DNA from: Pelagimonas sp050633425
GTDB taxonomy: Bacteria; Pseudomonadota; Alphaproteobacteria; Rhodobacterales; Rhodobacteraceae
Assembly (NCBI RefSeq): GCF_050633425.1
Contig: NZ_JBOEGM010000026.1
Span: 62,001 to 126,000 of the forward strand
Reading direction: 5' to 3'
Length of the DNA: 64,000 nucleotides
Below are positions 16,358-24,992 of this stretch, in pieces (position 1 is the first letter of the stretch; each line of letters begins with the position of its first letter). Made by a program: the position numbers and the translations under genes. Below the pieces are notes generated by a model. The model had not been told where the DNA came from. It worked only from the letters and a program-made list of their open reading frames with translations, and searched no databases.

Positions 16358-17548
16358 ATGACTTCAACTACTTTTCCGGCTCTTCCAGTGGACGATCAGA
16401 TCACGATCGCGCAGCTGACAGAAAACCCATATGTGATCTACAAACGCTTGCGGGCAGAAGCACCGGTTTTGCGCGTTCCCAGCATTAACAGAATTCTGCT
16501 GACCAAGGCTGAAGACACGAAACACGTCAAAGAGAAGTGGGAACTGTTCAGTTCGGATGATCCGCGCACCCCAATGGCGCGTGCGTTTCAGGCCCATACC
16601 TTGATGCGCAAAGACGGTGATGAGCACAAACGGGAACGCAATGCCATGGCCCCTGCATTTGCGCCGCGCAACATCAATGGCTGCTGGCAAGAGATTTATA
16701 CAAAAGTTGCAGAAGACTATGTTGGGCGGCTTCCGCGCGGCGAGACGGTTGATTTGTTTGCTGCGCTGGCAGCCCCCTTTGCAGCGCGGTGTTTGACGCA
16801 TCTTCTAGGCATTCCAGAAGCGTCAGACAAAGAGATGATCCAGTGGTCGCAGGCGCTGATTGACGGGGCTGGAAATTTCGGCAACGCACCCAAGCTTTAC
16901 GAGATTTCCGACAAAGCCAACATCGAAATGGACGCGCTGTTCGACACTTGCGTTGAGCGGGTCAAAGCCGAGCCAGACCAATCTGCGCTGTCGGCAATGA
17001 TCAACGCTGAAAACCCAATTGAGAAAAGCCAAATCTATTCGAACATCAAAATCGCGATTGGCGGTGGCATCAACGAGCCGCGCGATGCTTTGTTGACCAT
17101 TCTCTATGGATTGCTGACCAACCCAGATCAGCTTGAAGCCTGCAAGTCCGAAAGTCTATGGACCGCAGCGTTTGAAGAGGGCGTGCGCTGGGTGGCCCCC
17201 ATTCAAGCCAGTTCACGGCTTGTGATGGAAGATACCGAAATCCGTGGTCACGCCATTGCCAAAGGGGAAGTGGTGATGACGGCTCAGGCCTCGGCCTGTC
17301 ACGACGAAGATCTGTATGACACGCCTGAGGTGTTCGATATCTTTCGACCCAAGGCACCGCATCAGGCGTTTGGGATCGGCCCGCATTTCTGTCAGGGCAC
17401 CCATATTGCCCGACGGATGGTGGCGCAGATCGTGCTTCCGATGCTGTTCGACCGGTTCCCCGATATCAGTTTGCCAGACCCCAAAGCGGTCAAGTTCTGG
17501 GGATTTGGTTTTCGAGGTCCTCTCAGTCTGCCGGTGACAATCAACTGA
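16358..17548 (+). CDS. Cytochrome P450, GcoA/CYP255-like
   Basis: A 396-residue soluble P450. The haem-ligand loop is FGIGPHFCQGTHIA with Cys345. The ExxR region is altered: around residue 265 the sequence is FEEGVRWVAPI. The I-helix reads IGGGINEPRDA (about 234-244) instead of the usual (A/G)GxDT; Glu240-Pro241 occupy the oxygen-activation site. This NEP-like variant, the N-terminus ITIAQLTENPYVIYKRLRAEAP and the C-terminus FWGFGFRGPLSL resemble, from memory, guaiacol O-demethylase GcoA of actinobacteria. A role in demethylating lignin-type methoxy-aromatics is therefore plausible. No ferredoxin or reductase gene is adjacent. A TRAP binding protein follows. Confidence 0.9.
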   Translation: MTSTTFPALPVDDQITIAQLTENPYVIYKRLRAEAPVLRVPSINRILLTKAEDTKHVKEKWELFSSDDPRTPMARAFQAHTLMRKDGDEHKRERNAMAPAFAPRNINGCWQEIYTKVAEDYVGRLPRGETVDLFAALAAPFAARCLTHLLGIPEASDKEMIQWSQALIDGAGNFGNAPKLYEISDKANIEMDALFDTCVERVKAEPDQSALSAMINAENPIEKSQIYSNIKIAIGGGINEPRDALLTILYGLLTNPDQLEACKSESLWTAAFEEGVRWVAPIQASSRLVMEDTEIRGHAIAKGEVVMTAQASACHDEDLYDTPEVFDIFRPKAPHQAFGIGPHFCQGTHIARRMVAQIVLPMLFDRFPDISLPDPKAVKFWGFGFRGPLSLPVTIN

Positions 17549-17595
17549 TAACAAAAGAAAATAAGCTAAAGACGCGCATAACAGGGAGGAACCTT

Positions 17596-18645
17596 ATGAA
17601 ACGTCGTACTATCCTCAAATCCGCTGCCACAGCGATGGCAACCGCTGTAGTGGCGATTGGCCTCATGCCAAGCACCGCGCACGCGCAGGATGTCACATTA
17701 CGCTTGCACCAATTTCTGCCACCACCCGCAACCGTGCCAAAGCATATCCTTAAACCCTGGGCCGCCGCAGTTGAGGAGCGCGCCGGTGGCAAGCTCAAGA
17801 TTGAGCATTATGATGCCATGGCCCTTGGCGGCAAACCTCCGGGTCTGATGGATCAGGCCATTGATGGGGTCGCAGACATTACCATGACTGTGGTCGGATA
17901 TACGCCCGGCCGGTTCCCCCAAACCGAAGTGTTCGAATTGCCGTTCATGATGACCAATCCGGTCGCCACGTCAAAAGCCTTCCAAGACCTGGTCGAATCC
18001 GATCTGCAAGCCAGCGAATACAAAGGCGTCAAAGTTCTGGGCGCGTGGGTTCATGGGCCAGGTGTTATTCATACCGCCGCAGGTGTGACCAAGCTTGAAG
18101 ACATGGAAGGGCTCAAGCTGCGCGGTCCCACCCGAGTGATCAATGATATGCTCAAGGAGCTGGGGGCCACACCGGTCGGATTGCCATTGCCCGCCATTCC
18201 TGAGGCCCTGTCAAAAGGCGTTGTGTCCGGGACAGTGATCCCTTGGGAGGTCACACCGGCGATCAAACTCTCGGAGTTGGTAACCCATCATACCGAATTT
18301 GTTGGAGATGAAGCGCTATATACGGCCACGATTGTCTTGGTGATGAACCAAGCCAAATATGATAGCCTTCCAGACGACATTCGCGCCGCGATTGATGCTG
18401 AATCTGGTCAGAAATTGTCAGAACTGGCGGCTCAGGTGATGTGGGACAACGATGCTCCGGGTCGCGTGATTGCCGAGAAAGCCGGCAACGATATCATTCA
18501 GCTCACGCCGGAGGAGGTCGGGCGATTCAAAGAGAAGGCACAGCCGGTTATCGACCGATGGGTGGCTGAAATGGATGGAAAGGGTATCGACGGCCGTGCG
18601 CTGATTGAAAGAGCCAAGGGCTTGATCAAGAAGCACGGCGGGTAA
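17596..18645 (+). CDS. TRAP transporter substrate-binding protein, DctP family (orphan)
   Basis: A 349-residue periplasmic receptor. The N-terminus MKRRTILKSAATAM carries an RR pair and an AHAQ cleavage site near residue 35, suggesting Sec or Tat export. Family features include LRLHQFLPPPATVPKH, the Arg-containing GLKLRGPTRVINDMLKELGA ligand-site segment and LPDDIRAAID. Binding proteins of this type capture carboxylates or aromatic acids for DctQ-DctM permeases, but no membrane subunits are adjacent, so it must borrow another TRAP permease or the others lie elsewhere. It follows the P450 by 47 bases, suggesting co-regulation. Confidence 0.92.
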   Translation: MKRRTILKSAATAMATAVVAIGLMPSTAHAQDVTLRLHQFLPPPATVPKHILKPWAAAVEERAGGKLKIEHYDAMALGGKPPGLMDQAIDGVADITMTVVGYTPGRFPQTEVFELPFMMTNPVATSKAFQDLVESDLQASEYKGVKVLGAWVHGPGVIHTAAGVTKLEDMEGLKLRGPTRVINDMLKELGATPVGLPLPAIPEALSKGVVSGTVIPWEVTPAIKLSELVTHHTEFVGDEALYTATIVLVMNQAKYDSLPDDIRAAIDAESGQKLSELAAQVMWDNDAPGRVIAEKAGNDIIQLTPEEVGRFKEKAQPVIDRWVAEMDGKGIDGRALIERAKGLIKKHGG

Positions 18646-18663
18646 ATACCCAGACAACAAGGT

Positions 18664-18685
18664 GAAGGCGTTTCGCGGCGCCTTC
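18664..18685 (+). terminator. Hairpin after the TRAP binding-protein gene
   Basis: GAAGGCG (18664-18670) pairs with CGCCTTC (18679-18685) around an 8-base loop, 18 bases after the stop codon. No T-run follows. It is terminator-like or an mRNA stabiliser. Confidence 0.45.
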
Positions 18686-18830
18686 CCACTGTGTCGTTTG
18701 AGAGCTGATCGCATGGGCTTGCGGGGCGTTTACGGGTAAAGACCATTCGGTGGTGGCAAACCTGCGCTGGGCGCAACTTTGCGCGCCGCTGAGGCTGAAC
18801 AACTTATGGCCCCCCAAAAAAACGCGCCTG

Positions 18831-20192
18831 TCAGATGTCCAATTCAGGGAGTGCCTCGGGCATTTGCCCCTGACACATCATACGTTGCATGAGCCGCTGC
18901 ATCATCTCTGCCTTGATGGCCGAGACACTGGGGTCGTCAAATCGGTTTGCAGTCTCATATGGGTCTGACTTCAAGTCGAAAAGCTCGCCTTGATCTTCGG
19001 CATAGAGACAGAGTTTCCAATCATCGTTGCGCAACATCGTGCCGGGCCCAAAAGCGGTTGGCGGCATCGCACCTTTGAGTGTTAGTCCCGGAATCGGCTC
19101 CTGTGGTTGTCGGGCCAACATACCAGCATCGGCATAGATGTCGTGCCGTCCAGGTGACGCCCCAACTACGGAACGGGCATGTGATCCGGGTGGCTGACGC
19201 AGCCCACATAGGTCAAGCACCGTTGCCATACCGTCCATTAACTCAACTTTGTCGTGATGCACCCCACGTGGCAGGCGTCCGGTCGGATCCCAAAGAATGA
19301 GTGGCACCCGCATCAAGCAGTCGTAAAAGGCCGGAATTTTGTGTGTCACACCAAAATCACCGATGAATTCGCCGTGATCACTCCAAAACAAGACGATTGT
19401 ATTGTCCAACAGATCAAGCGCTTGCAACCGATCCAACACCCGCCCGACCTGATCATCGACATAGCGGATCTGACCAGCATAGATCGCCATGGCGCGCTTC
19501 AGCTCATCTTGAGGCATGTTGATTTCGTTGCTGTGAATCCGCCAATTTGTCAGCCGTTTGATTTCGCCGTCGACCGCCGCCTGCCGATAATTCGGCGGCA
19601 GGTCAAATTGCTCTGGGTCAAACAACGAGGAGTAAGGCTCGGGGCAAGCAAAGAACGGGTGCGGGTCTTGGTAATTCAACGTAACAAAGAACGGTTTTTT
19701 CTTCTTGGCGTTTCGCTGGATGAAGTCCAACCCGGCGTCGGTCAACCGTTTGGTGAGGTTCCATTTTGAATCGATCTCAAGACTGGTGCTGTCCCAGGCG
19801 TTGATGTATTTCGGATGCCCGCCCATGATGCCGATGCAAATGTCTTCGCCTTCGTCATAGAGGCTTCCGATCACATTGCCTTTGAAGCAATGATCCTTGC
19901 CCCAAATACCGCGCAGATATCCTGCATTTCCAAGAATCCGCAGCGCATTTGGTCGGGCCTGATTATAGGTGCCGCCGTATTGACGCACGCCGTGCTCATT
20001 GGGGTATTTACCGGTCAAAAAACTGGTTCTGCTCGGGCCGCACATCGGGCTTGAGGCGAAGGCGTATTCGAACCGCGTCCCCATTGCCGCCAGCCGATCA
20101 ATATTGCGCGTGTTGATGAACGGGTGCCCATAGCATGAGGCATAGTCCCATCGCATTTGATCAGGGTTTATGACGACAATGTTTGGGCGCAT
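18831..20192 (-). CDS. Type I sulfatase (formylglycine-dependent)
   Basis: A 453-residue sulfatase of the alkaline-phosphatase superfamily. The formylglycine motif CGPSR (C51) lies in SSPMCGPSRTSFLTGKYP. Metal-binding features include NPDQMRWD (residues 9-16) and the late FWSDHGEFIGDFG. No signal peptide is visible, so it is probably cytoplasmic. It hydrolyses sulfate esters after maturation by a formylglycine-generating enzyme, which is not in this window. The gene overlaps the upstream sulfotransferase by 25 bases and its weak ribosome binding site suggests translational coupling. The substrate (choline-O-sulfate, aryl sulfate or a sugar) is unknown. Confidence 0.92.
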   Translation of the reverse strand: MRPNIVVINPDQMRWDYASCYGHPFINTRNIDRLAAMGTRFEYAFASSPMCGPSRTSFLTGKYPNEHGVRQYGGTYNQARPNALRILGNAGYLRGIWGKDHCFKGNVIGSLYDEGEDICIGIMGGHPKYINAWDSTSLEIDSKWNLTKRLTDAGLDFIQRNAKKKKPFFVTLNYQDPHPFFACPEPYSSLFDPEQFDLPPNYRQAAVDGEIKRLTNWRIHSNEINMPQDELKRAMAIYAGQIRYVDDQVGRVLDRLQALDLLDNTIVLFWSDHGEFIGDFGVTHKIPAFYDCLMRVPLILWDPTGRLPRGVHHDKVELMDGMATVLDLCGLRQPPGSHARSVVGASPGRHDIYADAGMLARQPQEPIPGLTLKGAMPPTAFGPGTMLRNDDWKLCLYAEDQGELFDLKSDPYETANRFDDPSVSAIKAEMMQRLMQRMMCQGQMPEALPELDI

Positions 20193-20824
20193 GTCGGTCC
20201 GAATTCTGGGTGTTGGAACCTATAGTCGAAGCGCTCAATTTCAGGGGCAAACTTCTCGGCAACGAGGTCAACAAGGCTTTGATCAGTATAGTATGCACGA
20301 TAGTCTGACCGACGGGAGACGTTGATTTGGGGTAAATCTAGATCGCCGATGCCAAGCTGGGCACAGAGGGCCGCAAAATCGTCGTCCAAATGCTCAAACC
20401 GCAGGACGAAATCGAGGTTATCAAACGGGTCATCCGATTGTCCGGGCAATGACAGGAAATAAGCGTGGGGTTGAACTGTTTCGCGGATAAAGGTCTCGAA
20501 GCGCTTTGGTGTCCACTCAACCTCCCCCCGGTGGGGAGAGAAAAAGAAAGAGACACAGCGATCCCACGGATTGCGCACGCAGGTCACTTTGGACAGCTTC
20601 GCAAATTCGTCAACTGTGAGTTGTTGTTGATAATCTTGCAGGGTCGAATGTTTGTGGATGTCGAGCCGGGGAGACCGGATTTCAAACCGCTCAACACCAT
20701 CGTGATGCGGACCCGTCAATACCATACGATCATCGCTGAACGGAAGCAGGACTCTTTGAATTGAGTTTCCACCTGTCTTCGGGACGTGGATGAAAAGGAA
20801 GTTACGGCTCTTTGAAAGCATCAA
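20168..20824 (-). CDS. Sulfotransferase family protein
   Basis: A 218-residue member of the Sulfotransfer_2-type family, transferring sulfate from PAPS to a hydroxyl or amine. The 5'-phosphosulfate loop is FIHVPKTGGNSIQ (about 11-23), and the 3'-phosphate site is VTCVRNPWDRCVSFFF. The start may be ATG at 20824 or the adjacent 20821. The protein has no signal peptide. It precedes and overlaps a sulfatase gene in the same direction, an unusual synthesis-plus-hydrolysis pair. The acceptor is not predictable. Confidence 0.85.
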   Translation of the reverse strand: MMLSKSRNFLFIHVPKTGGNSIQRVLLPFSDDRMVLTGPHHDGVERFEIRSPRLDIHKHSTLQDYQQQLTVDEFAKLSKVTCVRNPWDRCVSFFFSPHRGEVEWTPKRFETFIRETVQPHAYFLSLPGQSDDPFDNLDFVLRFEHLDDDFAALCAQLGIGDLDLPQINVSRRSDYRAYYTDQSLVDLVAEKFAPEIERFDYRFQHPEFGPTCAQTLSS

Positions 20825-21287
20825 TATTGCTCTTATGAATGCGCCAGTTTACTGGATTGGTGCCAAGTCGTTTCAGCAATTTCAGGCGCTATCATTGGCC
20901 CGCTCTGCCAGTGATACAGTAGATTTCGATTAGGGCCATTGCAAGTGACATAGGGGCAAGTCGCCCAAACTCTATGTCAATTCGCCTACGCCGTGGACGG
21001 AAAAGCCGGAAAATTCCAAAAGAGCGGAGCTGGGATGTGATTGGTTTTTGGCTTACAGACCGGTCGTAGGCAGGGGGGCACCATAAGAAACTCGCGCTGC
21101 TGTTCACTCAAAATGGTCTTCTGTCTCGGGAGAAAGTTGTTTTTCATGAGTGGTTTATGGCGCGCGCATTCGCCTCGCGCATAGGCAATTCAAAATAAGC
21201 ATTGGTTAATTGCCCCGTGCATACACTACGACTCCTGCCATCGTTCTTGGGGGCCAATTGCGGCTTCTGATACGGAGGGAGAAACTA
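20825..21287. other. 463-base intergenic region
   Basis: No credible coding sequence was found between the sulfotransferase and the ABC binding protein. The only notable structure is an inverted repeat at 20946-20979: TGACATAG pairs with CTATGTCA, enclosing GGGC/GCCC. It may be a hairpin in a transcript or an operator. The region must hold the promoters of two divergent operons. Confidence 0.5.
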
Positions 21288-22844
21288 ATGAATCAATTCA
21301 TCCGCATTGCTGCGGTTGGTGCGATGACCGCGCTGAGCGGCATGGCAGCCCATGCAGAAACAACCGTTAAGGTGGCTTATGACGCGGACCCAGTATCGCT
21401 GGACCCGCATGAGCAACTGTCCGGCGGCACATTGCAGCTGTCGCACATGGTGTTTGACCCGCTGGTGCGCTGGACACAGGATCTACAGTTCGAAGCACGT
21501 CTGGCCGAAAGCTGGGAACAGATCGACGCAACGACAACGCGCTTTAAACTGCGTCCGGGCGTGACGTTCCATTCGGGCAACGCGCTGACAGCAAATGATG
21601 TCGATTGGACGTTTGATCGCCTCAAAGAAAGCCCCGATTTCAAGGGTATCTTCGCGCTGTTTACAGATGTTGAAGTGGTCGATGACATGACCTTTGACCT
21701 CAAAACATCCGAGCCTTACCCACTGGTTCTGCACACCGCGACCTACATCTTCCCAATGGACAGCGCGTTTTACACTGGCCAAACCGAGGACGGCAAAGAC
21801 AAGGCCGAGCTGGTCAAGCACGGCGATAGCTTTGCGTCGCGCAACGTGTCTGGCACTGGTCCCTTTGTTGTGAGTGAGCGTGAGCAGGGCGTCAAAGTCG
21901 TGTTTGACCGTTTTGACGGTTATTGGGATGCGGCAAGCCCCGGCAACGTGGATAAGATCGTTTTGACCCCGATCAAGGAAGACCCAACCCGCGTGGCGGC
22001 CCTTTTGTCTGGCGATGTTGATTTCATCGCGCCCGTGCCTCCAACCGATCTTAAGCGTGTTCAAGACGCTGATGGCGTTGATCTGATCACCATGGCCGGA
22101 ACCCGCATCATCACTTTCCAGATGAACCAGGATCGTGTCGAAGCGTTCAAAGATGCCCGTGTGCGTCAGGCGATCGACTATGCTGTGAACAACGCCGGGA
22201 TCGTTGATCGTATCATGCGTGGCTTTGGCACCGTTGGTGCGCAGGCGTCGCCAGCCGGCTACCTTGGATATAACGAAGCCCTGACACCGCGTTTCGACGT
22301 TGAAAAAGCCAAGGCTTTGATGGCCGAAGCCGGTTATGCCGATGGGTTTTCGATCACAATGATGGCGCCGAACAACCGCTATGTGAACGACGACAAGATC
22401 GCTCAGGCGGTTGCGTCCATGCTCTCCAAGATCAACATCAAAGTTGACCTTCAGACGATGCCAAAGGCCCAGTACTGGCCCAAGTTTGACGAACGCGCTG
22501 CGGACATGATGATGATCGGTTGGCACGCAGATACCGAAGACTCGGCCAATTTCCACCAGTTCCTGTCGGCTTGCCCCGATGCGGATAGCGGCAATGGTCA
22601 GTACAATTCGGGCGCATATTGCAACGCCGCCGCGGACAAGCTGATGATGGACTCAAACTCTGAGACCGACGCCGCCAAGCGCGCCGCAATGCTGCAAGAG
22701 CTCGAAGGCATTCTGTACGAAGACGCGGCGTTTATCCCGCTGCATTGGCAGAACCTTGCATGGGGCGCACGCTCTGGTGTTCAGGCGGGCAAAATTGTGA
22801 ACGCTCTGAACTTCCCTTACTTTGGTGACCTCGTGGTCGAGTAA
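21288..22844 (+). CDS. ABC transporter periplasmic binding protein, dipeptide/oligopeptide (DppA/OppA) class
   Basis: A 518-residue secreted binding protein of solute-binding family 5. The signal peptide MNQFIRIAAVGAMTALSG ends at AHA; it is followed by KVAYDADPVSLDPHEQLSGG, the classic start of the family, and LAESWEQIDATTTRFKLRPG. It binds peptides, glycosides, opines or nickel for the two permeases and two ATPases downstream. The start at 21288 follows GGAGGGA; the frame is open upstream to 21210 but without support. A strong terminator-like hairpin follows at 22854-22886. The ligand is unknown. Confidence 0.94.
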   Translation: MNQFIRIAAVGAMTALSGMAAHAETTVKVAYDADPVSLDPHEQLSGGTLQLSHMVFDPLVRWTQDLQFEARLAESWEQIDATTTRFKLRPGVTFHSGNALTANDVDWTFDRLKESPDFKGIFALFTDVEVVDDMTFDLKTSEPYPLVLHTATYIFPMDSAFYTGQTEDGKDKAELVKHGDSFASRNVSGTGPFVVSEREQGVKVVFDRFDGYWDAASPGNVDKIVLTPIKEDPTRVAALLSGDVDFIAPVPPTDLKRVQDADGVDLITMAGTRIITFQMNQDRVEAFKDARVRQAIDYAVNNAGIVDRIMRGFGTVGAQASPAGYLGYNEALTPRFDVEKAKALMAEAGYADGFSITMMAPNNRYVNDDKIAQAVASMLSKINIKVDLQTMPKAQYWPKFDERAADMMMIGWHADTEDSANFHQFLSACPDADSGNGQYNSGAYCNAAADKLMMDSNSETDAAKRAAMLQELEGILYEDAAFIPLHWQNLAWGARSGVQAGKIVNALNFPYFGDLVVE

Positions 22845-22853
22845 GGCTCCTTT

Positions 22854-22886
22854 GTCGGGGCGGGCCTATATCCGCCCCGACGTTTT
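22854..22886 (+). terminator. Intra-operon attenuator/terminator after the binding-protein gene
   Basis: GTCGGGGCGG (22854-22863) pairs perfectly with CCGCCCCGAC (22872-22881), followed by GTTTT. A 10-bp GC-rich stem and short T-run fit an intrinsic terminator. Being between the binding-protein gene and the permease genes, it likely lowers expression of the membrane parts relative to the binding protein. Confidence 0.7.
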
Positions 22887-23065
22887 GGCTCCGACTTTTG
22901 ACCCCACGTTTTAGCCCCGGCGTTTTCGTCTGGCTTTTCCCGGCGGGTCGCAGCTCACTGACCCTGACCGAAACCTCGTTCATTATTACCTGAATACGCC
23001 GCGCTTGTTTTGCGCTATGGACCGCGCGTACCCAGCTAACAGTGAACCATAGCAAAGGTGGTGGT

Positions 23066-24046
23066 ATGCTCGCCTACCTCGTCAAACGACTTTTCCAAGC
23101 CATTGCGGTGATGCTCGCCATCTCGTTGATCGGCTTTGCCATTCAAGACAATCTCGGCGATCCGCTGCGTGAATTGGTTGGCCAATCGGTGTCCGAAGAA
23201 ACGCGCCAAGAATTGCGCGATGAGCTTGGGTTAAATGACAGCTTTCTCAAGCAATACACCCGGTTCTTAGGCAACGCGATTCAAGGCGATCTGGGCACAT
23301 CCTACTTCTTCAAGGAACCGGCTCTTGATGTCATTCTCAAGAAGCTGCCTGCCACGTTGGAATTGGTGCTGGGCGCGACGATCATTATTGTCGGGCTGTC
23401 GGTGCCGCTGGGCGTGTACACCGCGATCAAGCCCAACAGCGTGGCGTCCAAGATCATCATGGGGGCGTCGATCATCGGTATTTCAATCCCGGTTTTCCTG
23501 ACGGCGATCTTGATGATCTTTTTGTTTTCGGTCGAACTGCAATGGCTGCCGAGCTATGGGCGCGGCGATGTTGTTCATGTGTTTGGCTCGTGGCACACCA
23601 ACTTTGCCAATCTGGATGGCTGGGCGCATATCTTGCTGCCTTCGATTGCGCTGGCCTCGATCATGTTGCCGCTGTTTGTGCGTCTGATCCGGGCCGAGAT
23701 GATGGAAGTTTTGCAATCCGAATATGTCAAATACGCCAAGGCCAAGGGCATTCATCCCGGTCGTATCTACTTCGTTCATGCTTTGAAAAACACGCTATTG
23801 CCGGTGATCACCGTTGGGGGTGTCCAGATCGGGACGATGGTGGCCTACACCATACTGACCGAAACCGTGTTTCAATGGCCCGGCATGGGCTTCATGTTCC
23901 TTGAGGCGGTGAACCGCGTCGATACCCCGCTGATCGTGGCCTATCTGATTGTTGTCGGCTTTATCTTTGTGGTCACCAACACCATCGTCGATTTGATCTA
24001 TGGGCTTGTGAATCCAACCGTAAACTTGGCGAGGATGGGCGCATGA
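23066..24046 (+). CDS. ABC transporter permease, DppB/OppB type
   Basis: A 326-residue inner-membrane permease with six predicted helices. The N-terminus MLAYLVKRLFQAIAVMLAISLIG is typical of DppB. The segment EYVKYAKAKGIHPGRIYFVHALKNTLLPVIT forms the ATPase-coupling EAA loop across positions of about 220-250. The start is ATG at 23066; a GTG at 23042 is possible but less likely. The stop overlaps the next start by four bases. Confidence 0.95.
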   Translation: MLAYLVKRLFQAIAVMLAISLIGFAIQDNLGDPLRELVGQSVSEETRQELRDELGLNDSFLKQYTRFLGNAIQGDLGTSYFFKEPALDVILKKLPATLELVLGATIIIVGLSVPLGVYTAIKPNSVASKIIMGASIIGISIPVFLTAILMIFLFSVELQWLPSYGRGDVVHVFGSWHTNFANLDGWAHILLPSIALASIMLPLFVRLIRAEMMEVLQSEYVKYAKAKGIHPGRIYFVHALKNTLLPVITVGGVQIGTMVAYTILTETVFQWPGMGFMFLEAVNRVDTPLIVAYLIVVGFIFVVTNTIVDLIYGLVNPTVNLARMGA

Positions 24047-24987
24047 GCACTGTTACAACCAACGCCGACCCAAGCCGCTTGGACCGGATCTGGAATTCCA
24101 ACATGGCCTATAGCTTCCGACGCAATCCGGTGGCGGTGGTCTCTCTGGCGATTTTCCTTGTCATTGCGGTTTTGTCTTTGCTGGCCCCGATTGTCGCGCC
24201 GTTTGATCCCTATGATCCGGCATCCATGGACATCATGAACAGCGAATACCCCCCGGTTTGGGTGGATGGAGCAGATCCGCAGTTTATTCTGGGAACTGAT
24301 GATCAGGGCCGTGATCTGTGGTCGACAATCCTATATGGCACGCGTTTGTCGTTGTTGATCGGGTTGTGTGCGGTGGGTCTGCAAGCCTTTCTCGGCATCT
24401 CTATTGGCCTGATCGCTGGTTACATCGGCGGGCGTCTCGACAGTCTGTTGATGCGTCTGGCGGATATTCAGCTGTCGTTTTCCACCCTGATGGTGGCAAT
24501 CATTTTCCTTGCGGTGACGCAGGCGATGTTTGGCTCTGAGACCTTCAACCAATATGCGGTTTTCTTTCTGATCGCGGTGATCGGTGTCGCCGAATGGCCG
24601 CAATATGCGCGGACCGTGCGCGCCACTGTGCTGGCCGAGAAAAAGAAAGAATATGTCGATAGCGCCCGCGTGCTTGGCTTTGGCCCGCTGCGCATCATGG
24701 TGCGGCACATCCTGCCCAACTCGCTTTCGCCAATCTTTGTGATCTCGACCGTCCAGGTCGCCAACGCGATCATTTCCGAGGCCTCGCTTAGTTTCCTTGG
24801 TCTTGGCATGCCGCCAAGCCAACCCTCGCTTGGCTCGCTGATTTCATCGGGCTTCGATTATATCTTTTCCGGGAGCTGGTGGATCACCGCCATTCCCGGT
24901 GTGGTGCTGGTGGTTCTGGTGCTGGTGATCAACCTTTTGGGCGATTGGATGCGCGACGTCCTGAACCCGAAACTGTACAAAGGATAA
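24043..24987 (+). CDS. ABC transporter permease, DppC/OppC type
   Basis: A 314-residue second permease of the importer. The N-terminal segment NSNMAYSFRRNPVAVVSLAIF precedes the first helix, then an extracytoplasmic part FILGTDDQGRDLWSTILYGTR, characteristic of DppC. The coupling loop is YVDSARVLGFGPLRIMVRHILPN. ATGA overlap with the upstream gene shows tight translational coupling. Confidence 0.95.
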   Translation: MSTVTTNADPSRLDRIWNSNMAYSFRRNPVAVVSLAIFLVIAVLSLLAPIVAPFDPYDPASMDIMNSEYPPVWVDGADPQFILGTDDQGRDLWSTILYGTRLSLLIGLCAVGLQAFLGISIGLIAGYIGGRLDSLLMRLADIQLSFSTLMVAIIFLAVTQAMFGSETFNQYAVFFLIAVIGVAEWPQYARTVRATVLAEKKKEYVDSARVLGFGPLRIMVRHILPNSLSPIFVISTVQVANAIISEASLSFLGLGMPPSQPSLGSLISSGFDYIFSGSWWITAIPGVVLVVLVLVINLLGDWMRDVLNPKLYKG

Positions 24988-24992
24988 GCGGC

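Noticed and set aside
21483..22556. Antisense open frame of 357 codons in the peptide-binding protein gene
   Set aside because: The plus strand encodes a full family 5 binding protein; the antisense product has no recognisable features.
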